The position numbers and the translations under genes were made by a program. From NCBI GenBank assembly GCA_031287655.1, contig JAITSR010000396.1, forward strand, positions 1 to 10,369: a stretch of 10,369 nucleotides of DNA. The letters run 5' to 3'. Numbering within the stretch: position 1 is the stretch's first letter; every line of letters starts with the position of its first letter. Shown one piece after another: positions 5,291-10,369 of this stretch. A model generated the notes under the pieces. The model was not told the DNA's origin, ran no database searches, and was given only the letters and a program-made list of their open reading frames with translations. Origin of the DNA: Clostridiales bacterium (GTDB lineage: Bacteria; Bacillota; Clostridia; WRLR01).

Positions 5291-6037
5291 ATGATAGACA
5301 CGGCGACAGGTATGAAGGACTCGGCGATAAAACCAAAATACAGGCGGGTTCTGCTCAAGGTGAGCGGCGAGGCCCTTGCGGGCGGGCAGGCGGCGGGGAT
5401 TGACCAAGAGGTACTCGCGAGGATTTCCGAGAGCGTCGCCGCGGCCTACCGGCTCGGCGTCGAGATCGCGGTCGTGATCGGCGGCGGCAATTTTTGGAGG
5501 GGCCGGAGCGGCAGGAACATGGACCGCACGCGCGCGGACCACATGGGTATGCTCGCGACCGTGATCAATTCGCTCGCGATGCAGGACGCGCTCGAACTGC
5601 AGGACGTCCCGACGCGCGTACAGACGGCGATCACGATGAGCCAGATCGCGGAGCCCTATATCCGCGGGCGCGCGGTGCGGCATCTTGAAAAGCGGCGGAT
5701 CGTGATCTTCGCGTGCGGCACGGGCAACCCCTTTTTTACGACGGACACGGCGGCGGCGCTCCGCGCGGCGGAAATCGACGCCGAGGTGATCCTAAAGGCG
5801 ACGCAGGTTGACGGCGTGTACGACTCCGACCCGATGAAGAACAAAGACGCCGTGCGTTTTGAGCGCCTAAGCTATCTTGACGTCCTGAACAAGGGGCTCG
5901 GCGTGATGGATTCGACCGCGACGACGCTCTGCATGGAGAACGGGATTCCGATCATCGTCTTTAGCATTGACGACCCCGTGAACATTGTGCGCGTCGTGAC
6001 GGGCGAGCCGATCGGGACGGTCGTCGAAGCGCGGTAG
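5291..6037 (+). CDS. pyrH: UMP kinase (uridylate kinase)
   Basis: PyrH phosphorylates UMP to UDP with ATP in the cytosol and supplies pyrimidine nucleotides. It belongs to the amino-acid-kinase fold and is usually a hexamer. Visible motifs are LLKVSGEAL (residues 21-29), VVIGGGNFWRG (61-71), MGMLATVINSLAMQDAL (85-101), GTGNPFFTTDTAA (143-155) and KATQVDGVYDSDP (169-181). From ATG 5291 it has 248 residues, slightly longer than usual. GGGGG (5281-5285) lies five bases before that ATG. The in-frame ATG at 5279 is inside the terminator tail and is rejected. ATG 5312 would give a more typical N-terminus but has a weak ribosome-binding site. No promoter is evident between the terminator and the start. 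rsmI begins five bases after its stop. Confidence 0.95.
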   Translation: MIDTATGMKDSAIKPKYRRVLLKVSGEALAGGQAAGIDQEVLARISESVAAAYRLGVEIAVVIGGGNFWRGRSGRNMDRTRADHMGMLATVINSLAMQDALELQDVPTRVQTAITMSQIAEPYIRGRAVRHLEKRRIVIFACGTGNPFFTTDTAAALRAAEIDAEVILKATQVDGVYDSDPMKNKDAVRFERLSYLDVLNKGLGVMDSTATTLCMENGIPIIVFSIDDPVNIVRVVTGEPIGTVVEAR

Positions 6038-6042
6038 CGGCA

Positions 6043-6954
6043 ATGTCCGTTCTGTATGTCGTCGCGACGCCGATCGGCAACATGGGCGACGTTTCTCGGC
6101 GCGCGATAGAGACGCTCGCGGCCTGCGACGTTATTGCGTGCGAGGACACGCGCCGCACGCGCGGGCTTTTGACGCATTTTGACATCCGCGGCAAGCGGCT
6201 CGTATCTTACCACAAGTTCAACGAGGTCTCCCGCGCCGACGGGCTCGTCGGGCAAATGCTGGACGGCGGCCTTTCGGTCGCACTCGTTTGCGACGCGGGG
6301 ACGCCCGGGATTTCCGACCCCGGCAGCAGGCTTGTGCGGTCGGCGCGCGAGCGCGGCGTGAAAGTCTTGAGCGTGTGCGGGCCTTCCGCGGTCGCGGCCG
6401 CGGTGTCGGTCTGCGGTTTTGAGCCTTCTGGCTTTGAGTTCATCGGTTTTTTGCCGCGCGTCGAAAAGGAGCGAAAAGCGGTGTTCGAGGGCGTCCGGCG
6501 CGCGGCGCGGCGCGTCTTTGTGTTCTATGAGTCGCCGAGGCGGATCGCCGCGTTCGCGGAGCGGCTCGCAGCAGAACTGCCGGGGGCGGAGGCCTGTTTT
6601 TGCGCGGATATTTCAAAGCTCCATGAAAAATCATACTACGGGCCGGTCGACGAGGTCGCGCTCGCGATCGCCGCGGACCCGGAGGCCGCGCTCGGGGAAT
6701 ACACGGTCGTCGTTCAAAAAGCGCGGGATGCGTCCCGCGCCGCACCGGACGCGCTCCACGCCGACCAAGACGCGCCGCGCTTGCGCGCCTTTCCGCGGGG
6801 CCTCACTGCCGAGGCCGCGCTCGCCGAAGCGGCCTCGCGCCTTTCCGCGGGACCAAACCAGGCGATCGAGCGCCTTTGCGCCGAGGATATTGGCTATTCC
6901 AAAAACGAGCTCTACAGGGCGTCGCTGAACCTGAAAAAACTCCTTGGCATTTGA
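6043..6954 (+). CDS. rsmI: 16S rRNA (cytidine-1402-2'-O)-methyltransferase RsmI
   Basis: RsmI adds the 2'-O-methyl group to C1402 in the decoding centre of 16S rRNA using S-adenosylmethionine. The 303-residue protein has the tetrapyrrole-methylase-like fold with the family signatures LYVVATPIGN (residues 4-13), CEDTRRT (33-39), LVCDAGTPGISDPG (81-94) and FYESPRRI (161-168). A C-terminal helical segment ends in SKNELYRASLNLKK (286-299). Deviations from the pattern I know are YHKFNE (56-61; usually YHEHNE) and CADISK (187-192; usually RELTK, so the Arg is Ala). A loop near 226-250 is rich in Ala, Asp and Arg. It starts five bases after pyrH with only a weak Shine-Dalgarno, suggesting translational coupling. 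Its position between pyrH and frr is unusual. Its last codons hold the frr promoter's -35 box. Confidence 0.95.
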   Translation: MSVLYVVATPIGNMGDVSRRAIETLAACDVIACEDTRRTRGLLTHFDIRGKRLVSYHKFNEVSRADGLVGQMLDGGLSVALVCDAGTPGISDPGSRLVRSARERGVKVLSVCGPSAVAAAVSVCGFEPSGFEFIGFLPRVEKERKAVFEGVRRAARRVFVFYESPRRIAAFAERLAAELPGAEACFCADISKLHEKSYYGPVDEVALAIAADPEAALGEYTVVVQKARDASRAAPDALHADQDAPRLRAFPRGLTAEAALAEAASRLSAGPNQAIERLCAEDIGYSKNELYRASLNLKKLLGI

Positions 6955-6972
6955 GGGATGATTTGGTATAAT
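6944..6972 (+). promoter_or_regulatory. Strong promoter of frr, embedded in the end of rsmI
   Basis: TTGGCA (6944-6949) is separated by 17 bases from a perfect TATAAT (6967-6972), which is also preceded by TGG (6964-6966), an extended -10. The -35 lies in the last rsmI codons (stop TGA 6952-6954). Expected transcription start is near 6979, leaving about 35 untranslated bases before frr. This excludes the in-frame ATG at 6958 as a start on this transcript. Confidence 0.85.
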
Positions 6973-7014
6973 TCCTTATCAAGATATTCAGAAATTCAAA
7001 AGGAGATGGTGGTC

Positions 7015-7572
7015 ATGGCCGATGAACTCTATCAACCGTATACGGAAAAAATGACAAAGACGATTGGCGTCCTACGGGAAGAATTCAGCGCGATCCGCGC
7101 GGGCAGGGCGAATCCGGCTCTGCTGGACAAGATCACTGTGGACTATTACGGGACGCAGACGCCGATCAATCAGCTGAGCAACGTCTCCGTGCCCGAGGCG
7201 CGCGTGATCCTGATCCAGCCTTGGGAAGCCAAGTTGGTCAAAGACGTTGAAAAGGCGATCCAAAAATCCGACATCGGGATCAACCCGAACAATGACGGCA
7301 AGGTGATCCGGCTCGTCTTTCCGATGCTGAACGAGGAGCGCCGCAAGGAGCTGAGCAAAACGACCAAAAAACTCGCCGAGGATGCGAAGGTCGCGATCCG
7401 GGCGATCCGGCGCGACGCGGTCGAGCAGTTCAAAAAGCAGAAAAAAACGAACGAGATGACAGAGGACGACTTAAAAGACGCCGAGAAGGAAATCCAGACG
7501 CTGACGGAAAAGTTTATCGCGGACGTCGAAAAGGTCCTTGAGGAAAAAGAAAAAGAGATCATGGAAATCTAA
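7015..7572 (+). CDS. frr: Ribosome recycling factor
   Basis: RRF works with EF-G to split ribosomes after termination. From ATG 7015 the product has exactly 185 residues, the standard RRF length. Family blocks are LREEFSAIRAGRANPALLDKITVDYYG near the N-terminus, the TPINQLSNVSVPEAR hinge, QPWEAKLVKDVEKAIQKSDIGINPNNDG in the domain II region, and the long helix with RRKELSKTTKKLAEDAKVAIRAIRRDA at the C-terminal side. AGGAG (7001-7005) stands nine bases before ATG 7015. ATG 7006 overlaps the Shine-Dalgarno region, and ATG 6958 lies upstream of the predicted transcript start. It is first in the frr-uppS-cdsA group and probably transcribed from its own promoter. The TAA stop is followed in the same frame by the next small gene. 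Confidence 0.97.
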   Translation: MADELYQPYTEKMTKTIGVLREEFSAIRAGRANPALLDKITVDYYGTQTPINQLSNVSVPEARVILIQPWEAKLVKDVEKAIQKSDIGINPNNDGKVIRLVFPMLNEERRKELSKTTKKLAEDAKVAIRAIRRDAVEQFKKQKKTNEMTEDDLKDAEKEIQTLTEKFIADVEKVLEEKEKEIMEI

Positions 7573-7596
7573 TGGCGGGAGCCGGGCGGAAAACAA

Positions 7597-8010
7597 TTGG
7601 AGACGACTTTGCGGGACGCGCCCGATGTTGGCGCGTTTTATTTTCAGGATGCGGTCGGCGCGCTCAAAGAGGCGGGCTTTACGATCGGGCGGATCGAGTT
7701 TACGCTCCCGCCGCGGGAACGGCGGCGCGCCGAAGGTTTGGCGGCGTCTTCGGATGCGGCGGCAGGGGAGACGGCGGGGGCCGCGGTTTCGGCGGATGCG
7801 TGTCGGGCGCTTTTTGATCCGCGTGCCGGGCGCGTTGTGCGCTGTTCCGTTCGCGACGGCCAGCCGCGTGTCGCGGATATTCTGCTGTCGCCGGACGCGA
7901 ATGCGATCGGCGGGTACGCGGTGGGTTTGAGCGCGCCTGCACCGTCCGCGCCGGCGCCGTCCACCCCTGTATTGTCCGCGCCCGCGCCGCGCGAAGGCGT
8001 CCCGTCGTGA
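7597..8010 (+). CDS. Unrecognised small protein between frr and uppS, Pro/Ala tail
   Basis: I do not recognise a named family. The frame stays open from the frr stop and is in the same frame as frr. The likely start is TTG 7597, six bases after GGGCGGA (7584-7590); TTG 7609 is an alternative. The 137 residues fall into parts. Residues 18-40 (DAVGALKEAGFTIGRIEFT-type, then LPPR) look like a compact helix-strand unit with the rhythm of PASTA-like repeats. Residues 45-68 are an Ala-rich linker. Residues 79-99 (RVVRCSVRDGQPRVADILLS) look like a beta-hairpin. Residues 112-131 form a Ser-Ala-Pro repeat tail. There is no signal peptide or membrane segment. Small proteins of this shape occur beside frr and uppS in some Clostridia, as far as I recall. 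The stop overlaps the uppS GTG as GTGA, so it is probably co-translated. The PASTA resemblance is speculative. Confidence 0.65.
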   Translation: METTLRDAPDVGAFYFQDAVGALKEAGFTIGRIEFTLPPRERRRAEGLAASSDAAAGETAGAAVSADACRALFDPRAGRVVRCSVRDGQPRVADILLSPDANAIGGYAVGLSAPAPSAPAPSTPVLSAPAPREGVPS

Positions 8011-8744
8011 GCGCGGGCACGGCTGTTCCGAAGGTCCCGGTACACATCGCGATCATCATGGACGGCAACGGCCGCTGGGCAAAGCGGCGCGCGCTGCCGC
8101 GCACACTGGGCCACAGGGAGGGCGCGGAGACGCTGAAACGGATCACGCGCTATTGTAAGGACATCGGCGTCCAATATCTGACGGTCTACGCGTTTTCAAC
8201 CGAAAACTGGCGCAGGTCCCGCGACGAGGTCACGGGGATCATTCAATTGCTTCGCTACTACATCGGCACGTTTGACACGGACCCCGAAAGGGGCAGCATC
8301 CGCTTTCGCTTCGTCGGAAATTTGGAAGCCCTTGACGCGGGCCTTCGCGCGGACTTTGCGGCCATCACCGAAAAAACGCGCGGCAACCGCGACGCGATTA
8401 CGCTGACGATCGCGTTCAACTACGGCGGCAGGGACGAGATTCTGCGCGCCGCAAAAAAGGCGGCGGAGCTCGCCGCGCGGGGAGAGCTGGACCCCGGCGC
8501 GCTCGACGAAACGGTCTTTTCCGGTATGCTCGACATGGGCGGAATCCCCGACCCCGATCTTTTGATCCGCTCCGGCTCAGAGCGGCGGATCAGCAATTTT
8601 TTGCTCTGGGAGCTCGCGTATGCCGAGCTCTGGTTTACGGATGTTTTATGGCCGGACTTTAAGGGCGGAGATATCGACCTTGCGATTGCGGATTATCAGA
8701 AGCGGCAGCGCAGGTTTGGGGCGGTGGTGGAGGAGGGTGAATGA
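8007..8744 (+). CDS. uppS: Undecaprenyl diphosphate synthase (cis-prenyltransferase)
   Basis: UppS adds eight isopentenyl units in cis to farnesyl diphosphate, giving the C55 carrier for peptidoglycan and wall polymers. The 245-residue protein has VHIAIIMDGNGRWAK (residues 12-26, catalytic Asp19), GHREGAE (35-41), YLTVYAFSTENWRRS (57-71), the NYGGRDEI block (138-145) and PDPDLLIR...ISNFLLWELAYAELWFTDVLWPDF (181-218). In the diphosphate-binding signature the usual R-T-(S/G)-G-E is R188-S-G-S-E, so the second Gly is Ser. The start is GTG 8007 in a GTGA overlap with the previous gene; AAGG (7994-7997) lies nine bases upstream. It overlaps cdsA as ATGA, forming a translationally coupled chain. 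It is functionally linked to dxr downstream, which feeds isoprenoid precursors. Confidence 0.96.
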   Translation: MSAGTAVPKVPVHIAIIMDGNGRWAKRRALPRTLGHREGAETLKRITRYCKDIGVQYLTVYAFSTENWRRSRDEVTGIIQLLRYYIGTFDTDPERGSIRFRFVGNLEALDAGLRADFAAITEKTRGNRDAITLTIAFNYGGRDEILRAAKKAAELAARGELDPGALDETVFSGMLDMGGIPDPDLLIRSGSERRISNFLLWELAYAELWFTDVLWPDFKGGDIDLAIADYQKRQRRFGAVVEEGE

Positions 8745-9565
8745 GGGTTAGAGTCATCAGCGGCCTGATCGTGGGGGCGGCGGTTATCCTGATTCTGCTT
8801 TCCGGGCGGGAGATTTTTGACGTCGCTTGCGCTTTGATCGCGGTTGCGGCGGTTCATGAATTTTTTAACGCGTTTGCGCAAAAAGGCTTTAAGCCGCTGC
8901 GCTTCATGGAGTGGGTCGCCTGCGCGTGTATCCTGCTCGGTTCGATCGAATTTTGGGACCGGCACATTTGGCGCTGGCTGCTCAACATTATCTTTTTTAT
9001 TGACATCCGCTTTTTGCTCTATTGTTCGCTGATTCTGATGTTCTGTTTTTTGATTTTCGGAAAGGGGCGGCGCTCGGTCGCGGACCTTTCAGTCACGATA
9101 CTCGGCACTTTTTATGTATGTTTTTTGTTCTGGTACCTCGTACTGCTCCGCAATCTCCGCTTCGGCGAGCTTGCCGTGTGGTTCGTCGCGCTCGGCGCGG
9201 TTGCGACCGATACGTTCGCGTTAATTATCGGGACGTCTTTCGGTAGGCATAAGCTGATCCCCTCAATCAGCCCGAAAAAGACGGTTGAGGGCGCGGTCGG
9301 CGGCGCGTTGGCCTGCGTAGCCGTGTTTTTTCTATACGGACTCCTGTTCAATCGGATCGCATATGAAATCCCGCTTTGGAAGTATCTTTTGATGGGTATC
9401 ACATGTGGCCTGACCGCGCAGATCGGCGATCTTGCGGCGTCCGCAATCAAGCGTTACTGCGGGATAAAGGACTTTGGGACGCTGATGCCCGGTCACGGCG
9501 GGATTCTCGACCGCCTCGATTCCGTGCTGGTCCTGTCTCCCCTGATCTATTTTTGGTTATTGTAG
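8741..9565 (+). CDS. cdsA: Phosphatidate cytidylyltransferase (CDP-diacylglycerol synthase)
   Basis: CdsA makes CDP-diacylglycerol from CTP and phosphatidic acid, the branch point to membrane phospholipids. The 274-residue protein is strongly hydrophobic with about seven or eight membrane segments; the first (residues 4-21) follows a short basic start. The family signature is complete at residues 234-260: S, KR, KD, then MPGHGGILDRLD. An upstream conserved block contains DTFALIIGTSFGRHKL and SPKKTVEG (157-184). Length is normal. ATG 8741 overlaps the uppS TGA, with GGAGG (8729-8733) seven bases before it. A 66-base gap without a convincing terminator leads to dxr. Confidence 0.96.
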   Translation: MRVRVISGLIVGAAVILILLSGREIFDVACALIAVAAVHEFFNAFAQKGFKPLRFMEWVACACILLGSIEFWDRHIWRWLLNIIFFIDIRFLLYCSLILMFCFLIFGKGRRSVADLSVTILGTFYVCFLFWYLVLLRNLRFGELAVWFVALGAVATDTFALIIGTSFGRHKLIPSISPKKTVEGAVGGALACVAVFFLYGLLFNRIAYEIPLWKYLLMGITCGLTAQIGDLAASAIKRYCGIKDFGTLMPGHGGILDRLDSVLVLSPLIYFWLL

Positions 9566-9631
9566 ACTTTTGCGGATTTTTACAGTCCGTCAGAGATATT
9601 GTCTTTTACGGCGATGGAGGTGTGCCGCCCC

Positions 9632-10369
9632 ATGACAAAAGGGATCGCTGTTTTAGGCTCGACCGGCTCGATCGGCGCGCAGACATTGGAAGTCGCACGC
9701 TTTTTGGGTCTCCGGGTGCATGCGCTCGCGGCGGGCGAGAATGTCGATTTGCTGTTTACGCAGACGCGGGAATTTTTGCCGGAGTTCGTTTCCGTCGCGT
9801 TTGCCCCGGCGGCGGACCGGCTCCACGCGCGGCTCAATTCGGACGCGGGACTTTTGCGCGCGCTCGACGGCCGGACGATCGAGGTGGGGTACGGAGATGC
9901 GGGGCTGCGCAAGGCCGCAGCCGGGACGGACGCCGAAACGACGGTCGCGGCGGTGTCCGGGGCGGCGGGTCTGCCCGCGGTGCTCGCGGCGATCCGGGCA
10001 AAAAAGCGCGTCGCGCTCGCGAACAAGGAGTCGCTCGTGATGGCCGGGCGGCTCGTGACAAGCGGCGCGAAGGAGCGGGGCGTCGACTTGATCCCGGTCG
10101 ACAGTGAGCACTGCGCGATCTTCCAATGCCTTGCCGGGAGCGCGCGCGGCGATGTGCGAAGGCTCGTCCTGACGGCTTCAGGCGGGCCGTTCCGCGACCG
10201 CCCCGTCGCGGAGCTTGCCGGGATCACACCGGAGCAGGCGGCCGCGCATCCCGTATGGAACATGGGGAAGAAGATCAGCATCGACTCCGCGACGATGATG
10301 AACAAGGGGCTCGAGGTCATCGAGGCCTCGTGGCTCTTTGGCGTCGGGCGCGAGCATATCGACGTTTTG
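9632..10369 (+). CDS. dxr: 1-deoxy-D-xylulose-5-phosphate reductoisomerase (3' truncated by window)
   Basis: Dxr rearranges and reduces DXP to 2-C-methyl-D-erythritol 4-phosphate with NADPH and a divalent metal, the committed step of the MEP isoprenoid pathway. The first 246 of roughly 380 residues are present. They include the nucleotide-binding GSTGSIG (residues 9-15), LANKESLV (129-136), the metal site PVDSEHCAIFQ (155-165, Asp157 and Glu159), the TASGGPFRD flexible-loop block (181-189), and HPVWNMGKKISIDSATMMNKGLEVIEASWLF (207-236, third metal ligand Glu228). GGAGG (9616-9620) lies 11 bases before ATG 9632. In-frame ATG 9614 and GTG 9620 are unlikely because they overlap that site. In the SEHxAIFQ motif the variable position is Cys. 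The frame runs off the end of the window. Confidence 0.96.
   Translation, partial: MTKGIAVLGSTGSIGAQTLEVARFLGLRVHALAAGENVDLLFTQTREFLPEFVSVAFAPAADRLHARLNSDAGLLRALDGRTIEVGYGDAGLRKAAAGTDAETTVAAVSGAAGLPAVLAAIRAKKRVALANKESLVMAGRLVTSGAKERGVDLIPVDSEHCAIFQCLAGSARGDVRRLVLTASGGPFRDRPVAELAGITPEQAAAHPVWNMGKKISIDSATMMNKGLEVIEASWLFGVGREHIDVL

Noticed and set aside
4895..5683. Long minus-strand open frame (262 codons) opposite tsf and pyrH.
   Set aside because: It mirrors GC-rich codon use of the real genes, spans a terminator and two conserved genes, and shows no recognisable motif.
6958..7014. ATG 6958 as the start of frr.
   Set aside because: It lies upstream of the predicted transcription start and spans the -10 box; ATG 7015 gives the exact family length and has a good ribosome-binding site.
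7572..7817. ATG 7572 frame (81 codons) overlapping the frr stop as TAATG.
   Set aside because: Composition (Arg/Gly/Cys) looks like an off-frame reading; the TTG 7597 frame has more protein-like segments and runs on to the uppS overlap.
9566..9631. Possible terminator or promoter between cdsA and dxr.
   Set aside because: Only a 4-bp stem (CGGA/TCCG) and no convincing -35/-10 pair were found; dxr is probably transcribed with cdsA.
9376..10107. Plus-strand frame (243 codons) spanning the end of cdsA and the start of dxr.
   Set aside because: It is a frame-shifted reading of two conserved genes, Arg/Gly/Asp-rich with no motif.
9580..10320. Long minus-strand open frame (246 codons) opposite dxr.
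   Set aside because: The + strand carries an unmistakable Dxr; the antisense frame is Ser/Ala/Arg-rich filler typical of GC-rich antisense.
1..10369. Mobile elements, CRISPR arrays, tRNA genes and defence systems.
   Set aside because: No transposase or integrase motifs, spaced repeats, cloverleaf sequences or defence domains were seen; the window is a continuous run of core genes.

Overview
The window reads as a chromosomal housekeeping segment of a GC-rich anaerobic member of the Bacillota (Clostridia-like; the GC judgement is by eye). The grounds are a Gram-positive-style infC-rpmI-rplT operon behind an L20-type attenuator leader, strong Shine-Dalgarno sites, the short form of EF-Ts, the rpsB-tsf-pyrH-frr-uppS-cdsA-dxr order, and a ferredoxin-like aldo/keto reductase tail. 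All genes lie on the + strand. I see no tRNA, rRNA, CRISPR array, insertion sequence or phage gene.

Layout. (1) 1-237: the 3' end of an aldo/keto reductase with eight cluster-binding cysteines. (2) 238-554: no gene. It holds a 14-bp tandem repeat, a clear sigma-A promoter (287-315), a structured leader and an intrinsic terminator (496-524). (3) 555-1718: infC (apparently starting at ATC), rpmI and rplT. (4) 1715-3501: a SpoU/TrmH-type RNA methyltransferase overlapping rplT, then a sugar-nucleotidyltransferase-like gene. (5) 3519-3689: a second promoter and a structured leader. (6) 3690-5236: rpsB and tsf, closed by a strong terminator (5252-5278). (7) 5291-6954: pyrH and rsmI, with the pyrH Shine-Dalgarno immediately behind the terminator. 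(8) 6944-6972: an almost perfect promoter embedded in the end of rsmI. (9) 7015-9565: frr, a small unrecognised protein with a Pro/Ala tail, uppS and cdsA, tightly packed. (10) 9632 to the end: the 5' two-thirds of dxr.

Functionally, the first half supplies translation initiation (IF3), large-subunit proteins (L35, L20), a small-subunit protein (S2), elongation (EF-Ts), ribosome recycling (RRF) and two RNA methyltransferases. The second half links these to UMP phosphorylation and to envelope lipid precursors: undecaprenyl diphosphate, CDP-diacylglycerol and the MEP isoprenoid pathway.

I did not find a clearly new multi-gene system. The points worth attention are regulatory or organisational: the ATC start plus L20-type leader of infC, the folded rpsB leader, the terminator packed against the pyrH ribosome-binding site, rsmI inserted between pyrH and frr with a private frr promoter, and the small unidentified protein between frr and uppS.
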